Assembly (NCBI GenBank): GCA_036897525.1
Contig: JAYMTJ010000006.1
Span: 142,958-206,957, forward strand
Source of the DNA: Pelargonium x hortorum
Taxonomy: Eukaryota > Streptophyta > Magnoliopsida > Geraniales > Geraniaceae
Reading direction: 5' to 3'
Length of the DNA: 64,000 nucleotides
A model generated the notes under the pieces. That model did not search any database, had not been told where the DNA came from, and saw only the letters and a list, made by a program, of their open reading frames with translations. How positions within the stretch are numbered: position 1 is the stretch's first letter; the number at the start of each line of letters is the position of its first letter. Position numbers and translations under genes: made by a program. Shown piece after piece: positions 1-13,533 of this stretch.

Positions 1-3000
1 TTCTCTTTCCTTTGTTTGGCAGCATATCTTGATGAAAGCTTTATTCCGATCTATCAGGTTTAGCCTGTCAAGGTGTTCAACAGATGTCTTAGAATTACCG
101 GTTAAAGTTGGAAAGGATAACATAACTGAATCTAAAGTTTATTTCTTTGTAATGGACATAAGCGCTTAGAGGGAGTCTCAACACAACATCTGGGATTGAA
201 GGCAAAGGAGGTCGAGAAGATTCTGTCTTCTTGGTCTAGGAATTGCAGCTCTATTGTAGCACTATTGTAACTATTTAGGAAAGTGCCTGGATAACAAGTA
301 ATATAGGATTCTATTGTTGCTGAGTATTCGATTTGGGGAGTTTAGGAAAGTACTGTCTAGTATTCTCTAATTCTTTTGGGATAGCAAGGACAGTTGAGAT
401 TTTCTATTCCTTTGTATTAGTTCTTCAGCAGGTCTGTATAGCTATAGCAGGCAAACGAGTTAATTGTGTTAGCTATTCTCAATTCCGTAGATTAGAGATG
501 TTGATTCCGTATTCTTGTCAAGAGCTTTCCATCTTCCGTAATAGGTGCTAAAGGATTCAAAGACTTAAAGAGTTCCCGTTTATTTAGAGTCAATGTATTC
601 CTGAGCTTATTGGATAAACTGATATCTTCCATTTCTCTTGGTTTCTTAGCAGTCAGTCCAAAGCCGATGGAATCTCTTGTGTAGCTTTGTTGGCTAAATG
701 GGGAGGATAATAGAAACGGATATTGTCTTGAGGTGCGGCTTTCAAGTGGAATAGAGTACTATTAGAGTAGAATGCTTTCCGAGCGCTAATGGTTTCAGCT
801 TACCTTGGGCATGGGTACCGATATCTTAGCTGAGCGGTCTTGTAAGCAAGTTTATCTTGATGCTATGCTATAGAAAGCTTTCTACACCGATCTAAGTGTA
901 TTGATTGTGCAGCTATTTAGGATAACAGATTCTAAAGAAAACCGATTGACAGAGACAGTTCTCGGTTAAGCAGAAGTAATTAAAGGAATATAACACAAGA
1001 ATCTTTGAGCTTATAGCCTAACCTAAGTCTTAATTAATGGAAAGCAATTCACTTTGTTTCTGAGATTCCTTTGAGTTGATATTCCTAGTAAGCCGGTTCT
1101 GGAGTATTAGAATTTCCATGATATTAGTTCTTCTAAGCGGATTGAAAAGGATATTCTATTCTCTATAGTCTTTAAAGTCCACTCCTATTCTTATTCTTAC
1201 TTCCTTTCCGGGGTCTATCTAATTGCAAGCAGAGGACCCCAATTTCAGGGAATCCAACATTGTAGCTAAGAGGGTTCTACTATTTGTAACAGTTTTTTCT
1301 AGTAGGCTTTACTTTAAAGTGTAAGTTGGTTCTATATGGATACTGTATGGCGTAAACCTCGTAACCAAGAAGATTTCCTCGGTAAAAGGATGTACTCTTT
1401 CTACTTCTAAGGTTTCAATCCTCTTTCTTAAATGATAAGCTACATATGGCAGGAGGTCTTTCTCCCGTAAGACGGGCTATCTATAAAGTCTAGAATTCTA
1501 TCTAATAATTTCTATGTAATTAAGAGTAATACAAATACCACAATAGCTACAAGCTTAAGTCTTTTGTTTGCCAGGTAATTAATACAAGTCTTTTTTATTT
1601 CACCAAGAAGGAATTATTGACTCCTTCACTACAAAAACAGGAACTCATTTTTAGCTTTTCTAAGATTCTACAGTAGCTGCTGCACGCAAAGACAGAAACC
1701 CAGAGAATCCGGTTTCCCCACTAAGAATGTTCCCAAAACCAACAAAGAAAACTAAAGAGCTTGCTTAAGAAATAGCTACACTTGGACAGCTTTCCCCCTA
1801 TAATATACGGATTTACAGAGCAGTTCTAAACCTCTAATTCTGCACCTTTGGTTGTTTTATCGTAAGCGTGCCAAACAGGGTTTCATTTGTCTTGCGCTCA
1901 GTACTTCAACTTATATTAGATTAAAAAAAAGGTAACTTATTTAATTTAAGAAAAGAACTTTGTAAAAGGAAATCTTTATCTCAATCTCAGGAGTTACTCA
2001 ATCTGGATACACTTAAAGTTAAAGGTTAACTAGTGCTTTATAGAGTTTATAAATGTCTTACCCACGATAGTCAATTTTTTCAATAAAAGGCTGTTTCTTT
2101 TACTAAACCGATTCTTAAGAAGCTCCTTTGATCATTTTTCAGAGGATTATGCTAGTATTTCTTTCCAAACCTAATGAAATGAAAAGCTTTACTTATATCA
2201 GAGCTCCTCTCTCTACTAATAAAGGGGTCCCCTTTAACTTTCGTACCTTGCTTGAGACTTCGAATAGAAAACACCCTCGCTTCCATTAGCTGCCCTTGAT
2301 GAGGTATACGAGAACGGAATTGAATATAGAGATTTGCGAGTGCATTGCTTATTGTATTCAAACTCAAGGCTTTTTTACTTAATTGTCAACTAAGGGTTCT
2401 AGTGGTTATTTATTATTAATTTGGCATATATGTGAGTTTCATCTTTCGTAGTAGGATACCCCACCCCTCAGATATCCCCTACAGGTCAAGATACTAGATC
2501 AAAGAGGCATGCATTTCGCTAGAAAAGGAATTAATTCGGTTTATTAATAGATGAGGTGTGACTAGACTATATTATTTAAATCCTTTTTATTTCGTCAGGA
2601 TCAGTGAAAACAATAGGCAGAAATCTACTAATAGTGAGAAAAAAGAAGTTCTTTTAAAGGGCTTAATCCTAGAAGATTCCTACAACTGTCATTATAGCGG
2701 GTCTTTCATTTTTGTAAATAAAAAAATTACTGACTGCCTTTCTAGTTAGGTTAGAGCGATTTCCTTAATATCTCTTTTAAGAGTCAAAAAAATGCGAAAC
2801 TAAACAAGGAAGGGATATACAAGTTTTCTAAAGTGCTAGTAAGTATTGTACCACAAACCTGTTACTTTAGGGGTTTTTTGAAGTGTCGCACAAAGGGGAG
2901 TCGCCTCCAGGATACTTTAGGACATTCCACTATAGAAACTTGTCTATATTGAATGAATTCCAAATCAAGAGTAATCTTATAACATATAAGTTTTTATCTA

Positions 3001-6000
3001 GGAGTGTCCTTATACTCGGGCTTTTGCAGGAAAACAAAAGGCCAAACCGACATGAATAGCTAAGAGATATGTAACAAAATACAACAAGTTAAGCACCAAA
3101 TATCTACCCTGGTATCCCTTACCTTATTACGGCGCCTCTTGTAAGGAATCCGCCTATTTTCTTTTTTTTATTAAGAGACTAAGACCCCGAAATGAAATAA
3201 TTAAATGCCGCCACTAGTGACAGTAAAGCAATCCTGCTAGATATTATGTCCATTTCAAGGGAAAATATATATAAGAAATATTGTATGTGTCTATACACCT
3301 CAGTAATAAACAAATAAAAAAGAGTTAATTTTCTAGAAAAGTAGGATTTTAGCTATATATTCGGAGCAGATACAAAAGGCTCTATCTAATAAAGTATATA
3401 CCTCATCAAGAGATACGCCGGCGGTAACTCATTATTATTAATTCAATAATCAAAGCGACGTGTCCTACATTACACGGATCGGCCTAGTAGTTTTATCCCT
3501 TACGAGATAAATCGAAAAGATTACTAGAATAGATGGAACTCGGACTGACCCTTTAGTATGTTATAATAAGAACTTGGCAGTGGATATAAAGATAACCAAA
3601 ACTCGAACCCGCGGCCATTAGCCCAAATGAAATTCGATTTAACAATTACTAAAGCTCTAAGCTACTTACAAGTTCTCGTTGTAAACAGGCAGACGTTAAA
3701 GTTATTTTCGGATGCTTTTTCTAATTCAAATTAGACTAAGAATTAAGACATGAGAAAAGAAAGGGGGAACTTATTAATAAATATTGTATTCATATCTCGT
3801 CTCGGGAACAAAGCTAAGCACACTTCAAACTTTATTCTATGACCAGAGTTGACGAAGACTTAAGAGCTGCTACTTAACTCTTACTCTAAATTGGGCTAAG
3901 GAAGCTTAAAAAGCATTAATAAGAACTTCCGTACACACAATTTAAGATATAGGACAGAGAACTCCTATGTATAAGTATTCACAGTTTTCTACTAAGAAGT
4001 GAAAAAAAGTACTAACCCAAGTTTTAGGCTTTCAAACCCGAAATTTGAAGGAGCTTTTTCCCCTATTTCTTACCTGTGCCCTCCCCGTTTTTTTTATTAG
4101 TAAAAGCCCTTAGGTATCACAATACCTTACAAGGAATTCCTACCTTCATTACTAGCCTTTTTTTGGTTTCCCAGGGACAGGGAGAAAATTTCTAAGTCTA
4201 CCATAACAAGACTTTCAAATTTAGAGAAGTGTTAAGTAAGTTAACTGGCCTACAAAACAAAAGTAGAACACTTTGTTGTTCCCCATTAGGTAGCTGTCGC
4301 ATCAACACCCAGGAGTATCCGTTTACTCTCTAACCATAAAAAAAAGTAGTCCCTTTTGTGTAGAGAGAAAGTACTCCTTTCCCTTACCTCTAAGACTAAC
4401 TAGACTTGTAGCGAACTTAATACTCTTGTCCTAAATACAGCAGGGTTCCTGGCCACTCATGCATTCTTCAATAATCTAAGACACTAGAATCCCAAGTACA
4501 AGCACTTTTACAGTCACATTATAAAGACAACTTTCTTTTCAAATCAAATAAAAGCTAAGAAAAAGGGGTGTTTAGCATTAAAAAAAGCAAACAACAACTT
4601 ATTGCATTTATTGGCAGTTTAGATACCGCGGTATATACCTTTTGCGTTCGATTTCTTGAATTGCTTATGTACTTTATCTATTTATTACCTTATGACCCTC
4701 CTAAGAAAACCGGAAGACTCTTAAATTGAATTCCTCCTTGTTGCTTATGATGGTAGTTACTGCAATAGAACTGACTAAGATGGTATGCTTTAGCTGACTG
4801 AACTTGACTACGCCGGTAAAGTAAAGGTGTTAATTAATTGTTCTGGGATAGCAAGCCCTCTGAAATGAACAGTATCTTCTAGTCTGGAACCCTTTTATGG
4901 TGGTATTGCCCCTTTTGGTATTGCTTTAGCCTCTGTCAACTTATGAATTTCCTGTGAACCTGTCCATTTAACAGTAACTGGTATAGCTGGGATATCGCTC
5001 TTAAGCAACTATAGGGTATTCCGCGTAAGAAGTCTCGGTATGCATATGAAACAAGTACTTTGAAAAATGAAGGACTTAAACCTGTGAATTGAAGGTCTTT
5101 TTCTTGTTGTACTAATTGAATTCTTGGTTATTGTCAATGAGGTAAAGCTAGCCAAGCGCGGTACAGTTTCTTGTTAGCTAGTGAAAGAAGGAATTGGAAA
5201 GAGAGATGGTAAGCCTTAAGGTTGCTGGAAAGCTATTTGTAGAAAATTATTGAAGATAGGCCTTGGGTAATTTGAATCCACAAATTTCTGTGTATAACTT
5301 GGCTTCATTATTAATATTAATAAAAAACTGGAATTGAGTCAAATTCGGGAGTAATAATCGGGGTTCGGTACTTCAGAAACCTATTGTATGCCCTTTTCGC
5401 GAGCTAGATACCATTTTATTTTAGCAGCAGCCCCTTTTTTTTGGGCCGGGGCAGTTTTCTAAAAATAAAGAAATTCTTGTTACTTTTTGTTACCATTATT
5501 TAAGACAACCTATACCCCTCTTCATACACGTAATTCTTAGAAAATCCCTTGTTTTCGAAATAAATCATAGAGCCCGATAAGAGAGTAATTATTCCCAAAA
5601 ACCTTACAAAATGAAACAGTTTACCGCTTTTTATTTTACACCAATAAGAAAAAAAGTATAAGCACTTAAATGAAATAACAAATGGATTTGGTATAATACT
5701 CCTAATAATAAGGGCCTATAACCATTGTCTAACTCTCCAAGAAAAAAAGGAATGCTAGTCCTCGTGAATATGGATCAAAGAAGGAGATCCGTATAATTCA
5801 CTTTTGACTTTTTTTAGGATTCCTGGTAAATAGTTTAAGGAAGTTCTGTTATTTCTGGTCATAATAGTGTAAGGTGTTCTAAACTTAATACTACTGGAGG
5901 CCTTAACCTCGTAAACAAAGGTACTCCGTAAAGTAAAAGAGATTCATATTTATATACTACTAAAGCTCTAGCCTCCGTAACGATAAGAGCAAAAACCAAG

Positions 6001-9000
6001 AGGAATTCTGCTTACTTAACAACAGAGAACAACATCTAAGAAAAGTAAAGGCATACTCCTATAACTGACTATTTAGAACAAGTTATTGCAGTATAACTCT
6101 CTATACTCTCTCATGGAAGACTTTCCCCTAGCTAGAGCTCCATTAGAATAATAAGACGGGTATCTCCCATTACATTAGATATCTCCAGCTCCCCTAACTC
6201 CTCTCCTGGGTAAATCTTATCTAGTTTATTAGCTTCTCTTAAATTAGGTTGCGTTAAGCGGCTCTTTATAGATTAGTATACTCTTCATGTTGGTTTAGGA
6301 TAGGCTCCCTTCCAGTACTTTTGTTTGTAAAAACATATAAGTCGGAAGAATCCTAGGTCACTTCAGTTTCAAGCGATAGCTAGAGATATGAAAGGGTTTC
6401 CTCTAGGGTACTTTCAGCCGGGAAATGTTATATGCTTTATTGGAATCCTGATTAACATGGGAGCCCCTGTAGTAAACTAATTGTATGCCCTTGCGGACCT
6501 TAGTTTCATTGGTTAGTTATAAAATTATTAGATGTTATACTTCAGCATAACATAAGGCACTGCTAATATAAGAAGAGGATTTCTAGAGGAAAGATTTCTT
6601 TTAATAAATCCTATAATTTGGGATTCCAAAAATACTTGATTGAAAGAAGCTCACTCAGGGTTAAACATATATCAAAATAGTGTACATTCCCAAAAACTGC
6701 TCTAACCGAATCCAAGGATTTCCTTAAATTGAAAACTCTAATAATAAAAGCAAAGTCGGTGAGTAGAGAATACTCTTTTAGAAAACTTAAAGTACCAGCT
6801 CCTTTTGAAATTTCCTTAGGATAGAAAACCCATATATCTGACAACTCTAACAACAAACCCTTTCTGAAATGGAAAGAATGAAGGAAAAGATTCTCTCTAG
6901 TCAAGTGTACCGCCTTTCTAAAAAGGAGTGGTCTATACTTTTTCTTTTTTTTCATAACGCCCATATAAGGAAAGGAGCTACAATACTTTTGGTATAAAGT
7001 AAATAGCAAAGCGCAAATGTGAAAGGAAATCTTGGGCTTAATTTATTATTATTTAAGCAATGTCTAATAAAAAGGGTCAAATTCCTAGGAAGCTGTCCCG
7101 AGTCGGGGATAGAAAGAAACGTTACTGAAAAGCAAACAACCCTTTAAAATTCAAAAAGGGGCGTCTGCCTTGCTAAATTAGGCATAAATTTATAACAAAA
7201 CAAGTACGGGATTCCTTCTTACTTTAGGAACTAGACTTCTTAGAACTCTCTAATATATCCTAGTAGGAAGATGCTCTTAAGTTTCTAATCTTGTCTGTCA
7301 GCTTCTCTTAACTTACTTAGGGAACTTACAGGAATCGCAGCTCTCTGAAATAGAATGTACTTCTGGCAGGACCAACCAATCTAACTAACGAGTCCTAACC
7401 CGTGTTTCAGGTTGTACTAACTTCTTACCAATTCGTTGTGGTACATAAACCCGGATTTTTCTTGTAGCATATTGAACTAGTTATCTCCAAGAGGAAAGAC
7501 TCTATAATATTGGGAATTCTTCTGTGCAAACCGGTATTTAAGACATAAACCAGATTACCGGATTATCTAATTCTAATGGAATGTCTTATTCTTAGAATTC
7601 CTATAGAATTTCTAACATCTCCAACGGAAAGCCCGAACCTTCTGATCGATCAGTTTAGCAGGTTTAGATGGTATTCCGTTTGTATTTAGTATTCCTTTGA
7701 GATAGATACACTTGCTTACATTATCTCTATTAGATCCGCTATTGTACTTCCTTCTATTCCTATACTGACTGGTTGATTCCTTCTCTTGTGCTACTACTGT
7801 CTGACACAGGGACTGCACCTTCTCTTCCTACAGCTCCTACTAACTGGGCTTGCACCTCCTTCTCTTAAAAGAATGGGTGTTTTTTCTACTCGTCCAAATT
7901 CGACTCTCAACTGTCTTGATTGCTTCACCAGCTCCTCAATGAGCAAGGAATCCTTTTAGAAGGGGGCAATAATAACAATTATATAGGTACCATACCAAAA
8001 CGACACTCTTATGTTAAAGAAGTCAGAGGATCTCCTAAGATTTTAGGTGGTATTCTTAATGTACGGGTCTAAGGTGTGTAATAAGTGACTAATCTTTCGT
8101 TGTTATAATTAAAGTTCTTTCTTTATTGTAGAATATCCAACAAAAATAGGTATAGAAAGAATACTGAATAAGCTGTGTATTGAAGAGTCCTCATGACTAA
8201 CAGGTGCGGTGTAGGGTCTATAGGGGGGGGCACGATAATCTGATGTGAAAGACTTTATACAATGTACTTTGTTTGTCCAGAGCTACCCTATTTGTTATGT
8301 TGGTTTTTTGCCTATCACGAAGTTTATAAAGGCTAGTTTTTCTTAGTAGGGTTAAAGGATTTATGCTCTAAATTCTTGTAAAATAGCTAAGAGACTTCTT
8401 GAGAGTAGAGGTTTCCAGCCTGTGTATGCTTATATCTTAAAGAATCCTGTCCTGCCTAATTACTTCATTTTATTGTGTCAATTATAAGATTTTGTATTCA
8501 AAAGGATGCATATAGAAATCATTTTTGGTCAGGAAATTGCAATACAAAGAAAGTTACCCTGTAATATAATGAAATTATTCGACTCACACCCTCGGAGTAC
8601 GTTATGGCCTCTTCAATAGTTGAAAAAAACTGACTCCTTTTCGCATTCTTCAAATTACCAAACAAAGGATGAGAGCTATTTCGTGAGAATGCTCAGTAAA
8701 AGTCCATAGAATATTACAAAATATATTTTTTACGGTTCAAATCAAATAAAGAGAAAATAAAGGAATACAGATTAGAACAATGCCAAAGTTATTGTCTAGA
8801 ATGCTGTTTATCCTCAGTTTAAATGCCCAATAATCGTTCGATTTAACAAATTTTTTCTTATGGTATATAGGATCAACAACAAGACTTACATTTAGGATTT
8901 CTTTGTGACTTACCAGGCCGGACTGGAGAGAAGGGAAGAACAATAAAGAAAGCAATTCCCTTTTGTTAATGACCAAGCTATAAGCTTTAAGGTTGTTCTG

Positions 9001-12000
9001 GAGCTTCCTTACAAACTAGGAAACAAAAGACTCATAGAGATTTCGAATTTAGCTACTCAAATAGATTCTCCCGCTTAATTCAGCAAGTCCCCATTTTATT
9101 TTCACTGTTCAACAACAAGTCTAGAAATAATAGTTAGATAAAGAACCCCAGAAGCCCCGTACAGTATTTATATTACAAAAAAAACTCCGATTAAAAAAAG
9201 GGGCACCCATCTTAGAAAACGGGTTCTCTAAAATAGTAGAAGCTTCCCAGGCCAATCCCTTACAACTTTCATTATGAAAATAAAGCTCCCTTTTCTAACA
9301 CCCACTACACAAAAAACAGGCTTAAACTTGACTTCATTTAAATACGGGACTCCCTTCAATCAATTTCATTTAATTAAATATAGTATAATCCTAAAATGTG
9401 TTTCCATCTAGAACCTCTCTAACTACAAATGCATTTCTACTTACTTAGAAGTCCCGAAAAAAACACAAGTTTATTCTAGTTAAAAGCTATGTATTTTGTT
9501 TACTAAATTCACTTTAATTGGATTTCCATAAAAGATAAGGAAGTCTCCTAATATAAGAAGTAGAAAATCATGGTATAGTCCATAACAGAATATTTAAACC
9601 GCTAACCCTTAAGGGAATGCACAGTTAAGACTTAACCTCTCATTTTATTCTACATACTCTTACCTCTGGACTAAGGCCGTCTCCTTACTTTACTTTAAAA
9701 TCCCTATTCTCGTTAATAAAGACGAAAGAGAAATATACCCAGTAAGATCCACAAGACTTTCAAGAACTTATATAATAACAAATTCTAGAGGAATCTATAG
9801 CACAGAAGTTTAGGCCACTCAGTTGCGGATTTGAAAGCCTTTATTTCCTATACTTAAATTATTTGCCTATAAAAATGGTTTTAGAGAACTAATATCTAAG
9901 GAGCCTTTCTACATAGACAAAGAAGGAATACCAGAGACAAGACCCCGTTCTTTGAATGCCTTCAATTAACCAAACCACAAAGAATTACACTGACTAGAAA
10001 ACTAGAAAAGACTTCTTTTCTTCCTAGTCAGAACTTGTTTGTTGACTTTGACTTGCTTTTCTTAAAACTTATTCTTCATACCTTAATCGGAGCTTTCATT
10101 TTCAGCTAGACTTTAAAGGTAGATACCCCCTTGCTAATGAGAAAGGAACTCTTGTATTCCCTGTCATTTTAGTTTCTTTTGTACTACTTAAGTAGCTCTT
10201 GTATTAGATTTTTTTGGTTAAATGCGGGATATTCCCTCACAGCCTTTGCTCTTATCGGTAAAAGAAGAAAGAGTATGCCTTAGAAAATAATGAATAGGTC
10301 CTTCTTCCCAACAGTAGCGAAGCGTAGGGAGGGAAATGCTTAAGAGTTTCTTGGTATAGCGAATCTCACACAATGACACCTACCACAACTACCTACCAGA
10401 AAACTTGATCAGAAGGACCCGGTAAAACTGCCCAAAAGCTCCTTAATGCTTACTTTGAGCTTGAGAACCTCTTATCTTATGGAGACCTCATATTAATGGG
10501 CCTAGAGTTCTCTTATTCCTTCTTATACGAAACTTGAAACCAGAAACAGAGGAACACAAAAGATAGCTACTTAGCTTTAACTTGCTTTTCTTCTAGTAGT
10601 TAATCAATAAATAGTTTGATGTATTAGAGTCAAGATTCTAAAATAAAGAGAAACTTAGAGAGGTTGAAAAGCATTACTCTTACCGATCTGCAACGAAGTG
10701 GGGGAGGTTAATGTCATATAGTATCCGTATACTCACAGACAAAATTTACTTACTAGAAATAAAAAGGAAACTCTTTAGCTTCAATATTGGATTGGCGAGC
10801 CTCTAAACCCTTTCATTATTATCCTATCCAGAATCGCTTTATCTTTACAAATTATCAAGATCTTAAAGATCAAATATCTATGCTAAAATGAGACCTTCTT
10901 CTATATAGTAGAAAAGTTTGTCATTTTTTTGCCCCGGCTGGTGTATAAAAAGCGGGTACAAATGTTGAAGTACAGTACTGTAGTCTATAAAACTCATTAG
11001 AATTGAATTCTGTACTTTATATTTATTTATATGTTTTGTTTAGTCTATTTAATGAAGGGCTGAATTTTTATTGCGAAGGGTAATATTAGAGACACCCTAT
11101 TAAGTCCTATTAAGGTTTAAGTAAGGTTTAAGTTTTTTTGTCAAGAGTTAAGGGTCTCTCTTATCTTAGAGGAATCGGATTCGAATAAGGCAAAATGAAA
11201 TAAACGACTTTAGTGCGTAAAAACTCACGTAAATTCTTAAAATGAAGAATCCATCAACGTGTCTGTCTGAAGCAGGGGTTAAAACCCTACGTAAGAGTCT
11301 TCAATATCGGGTTTCTCGTGCATAAAGCGTAATATTAAGGTTGATAGGCGCCGGGGATTCCTTTTTTTCCCAGGGCTTCTTGCTATTCGATATAAAGCAT
11401 TCTTTCAAAACTAAGTAAAGCTAAAGCTCACCCCTTCATAGAGGTACAAAGATAAAGAAAGGGTAATTAAAGGACAGAACGATAGAACCCTATGGGCCTA
11501 TCTTACTGGTTTTCTTCCTTAATGAATTAGGGAACTCTTCATTAGCCTTTCTCTTTAATCTTAGGGATGCGTTAGCTTGCTTGTCTTTCTTGTTCGGGTT
11601 TCTATTCGTCGATCTCTATTACTGAGGTACGGAATATCAAGGTATAGGATGATAGTTACTGGTGGTTACTTCTCTTTAGTTGTTAGTACTTTCCTGTCTG
11701 AGCTTCTGAGTAAGTCAAAGAATGATAAAAGGAAAGGTAACGAAGTAACGACTGAAAAAGGGAAAGGTAAGTTTATCTTGTGCTAGTTTAATAAGCATTT
11801 TAAGGTAATTTACTAGGGGTTTTGTTCCAGATTCCATGCCACTAAAGTCAACAATTGGTAAATTCAGGAGAGTTCCTCCAATTATTCGTCTTAGAGCCTC
11901 TTCCTGTCTAGTCTAGTAAGCTAAAAGAAAAAGGAAAACCTATCCCCTTCCTTTATGTGCCCTTACCACTCAGTCAACACTTTAGTCTCTATATGTCCTT

Positions 12001-13496
12001 TATATCTTCCTTAGAAACATAGGATCTAACTAAATTTGATAAGTGCTTCCTCTATATATTTATGTTCTTTATTTCTTACTCAAACCCTTGTTTCTTAATA
12101 CCTATAACTTTCTTAGCAAGCAGTAGGACTCCTCCTGAGAGCTAAACTCTTATTAAGAGCTGTTTCCGTTTTATCTTCGATACCTTTACAGAGCTCTACC
12201 TTTCTTTTAGCCTGAAGTTCCCTTATATCGTATTGGAGAACAAAAAAAGTAGGCATAAGCAAGAAACGAACCCTTATAGACCTTTTTAGTTAACAATTTA
12301 GATAACGAGAATTTTGAAAAGCGTAGGTAGCTATCCTAGCTATCAGGACTCAAGAGTAGTACAGCTACTGTTGTAGTAAATGTATCCCAACCAGCTTTTC
12401 CAGAGTACCTAAACTAAGGTGCATTTTTTTTTAGGAGTAGTATTTTGAAGTTCAGGTACCTAATTAAGTTGGTGAGTGTTTTCCAGCTTCTCTAGTTTTA
12501 ACAAGGAATGTGGTTTCTAGCAAATAGTCAAAAGAATTTAAGGAGTATAGCTAAATGGAATTTCTTTTTTGGAAGTCAGATATGTAAGCCGGATATTGCA
12601 GGACTGTGAATCCAAGAACACCTAAAAGAAAAGTGGACCTGACTAAAACCACAAAAGCTTAATACAGCAAGGATCTCAACTTACAAAAGTTCTAAAAAAA
12701 CTTCTGAAATCTTTTTTTTTTTTTACTCTTCTTCTTTTATTTGACTTCTCATGAAAGCTCTTAACACCGGCGTCACCAGTCCCCTTTATGGTAAGTTTTA
12801 CTGAAGTTTTGAGGATCTACCTATCATTTCACCCTTTATCTAGCTGCTGTATTGGAAAAACTGTATGTACACTTTATTAAGCCTGAGTAAGAATCTTGTA
12901 AAAACCATAATTGATTCCATTTTATCTTCTCTAGCAAGAGTCAATCTAATTGCGATTTCTTTTTGGTGTACTGTGCTATTTAATTTCCAGTAACTCAGAA
13001 CTAAAAACTTAGTAAAAAAGTGTTTTCGTGGCAATTAGGACTCATGAATGTCAGTTAACATCTAGAGTTAGAAGCCTGCATTTTATTCCGAGAAAGGGCA
13101 TAGCGCTTGCTTTAGAAGAAAAAAGAGGATAACATAAGGATTTCTTAGTTACTGCAATTGCACAGGTAAAGCCCTCATAGGAAGAATAGGATACTAAAAG
13201 CTTTGCCCAAGTATAATGGATACTCATTGTATATACGGCACGAGCTTAGTCCGGGGTCCTGTATGCAGTTGAATATAGTTTAGAACTTACTTACACAAAA
13301 GAAAAAGGTTCCTTGTTCCATTTATATCCATCAAGAGCCTTTCTGCAGCCCTATTACTACAGGATACTACAATCTATAGAGTCCGAAACTAAAGGGTAAT
13401 TCTTCCATTTAAAAGAGACTCCTTGACCCTAGTAAACTCCTATTTAGGATGTTAAGTCTTCTTTCGAAAAGCAAGCACTTAGGCTTAAAGATTAAG
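1..13496. other. AT-rich gene desert, left part
   Basis: I recognise no gene in this stretch. The sequence is AT-rich (the line starting at 9481 has 14 G or C in 60 bases) with many homopolymer runs, for example G8 at 8223-8230 and T13 at 12712-12724. The longest open frame (6611-7009, minus, 132 codons) has no recognisable domain and its length is expected by chance at this composition. The only internal structure I can support is one member of a diverged dispersed repeat at 7222-7310, listed separately. A weak T-arm-like word on the minus strand near 3599-3615 is too degraded to call. It is best read as non-coding mitochondrial spacer. Confidence 0.6.
7222..7310 (+). repeat. Dispersed repeat family A, copy 1
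   Basis: This segment shares two blocks with 55912-55974 on the same strand. The first is a 16-base block, 'ctttaggaactagact', at 7222-7237. The second starts at 7271 and runs about 40 bases through 'atgctcttaagtttctaatc'. Copy 1 carries an extra TGTC (TTGTCTGTC against TTGTC in copy 2), consistent with a 4-base slippage event. The spacing between blocks differs, and a third word ('gaactctctaat', 7244-7255) lies between the blocks here but after them in the other copy. No coding function is evident. Confidence 0.7.
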
Positions 13497-13533
13497 AAGA
13501 AAAGCCGGTGCTTTACCACTTGGCTATACTCCA
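13497..13533 (-). pseudogene. trnQ-like 5' half (tRNA-Gln remnant)
   Basis: Read on the minus strand, the segment starts TGGAGTATAGCCAAGTGGTA and continues AAGCACCGGCTTTT. This matches the acceptor 5' strand, the D-arm and the start of the anticodon stem of plant mitochondrial tRNA-Gln (recalled pattern TGGAGTATAGCCAAGTGGTAAGGCACCGG). After the CCGG of the anticodon stem the match is lost: there is no UUG anticodon, no matching 3' stem strand, and no T-arm or acceptor 3' strand in the next 40 bases. It is a truncated remnant that cannot fold as a tRNA. Assignment to Gln rests on the 5' half only, and another tRNA with a similar D-arm is possible. Confidence 0.6.

Noticed and set aside
6611-7009. 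132-codon open frame on the minus strand
   Set aside because: Longest frame in the window, but at this base composition roughly one frame of this length is expected by chance across six frames. The predicted protein has no motif I recognise and includes a low-complexity lysine run.
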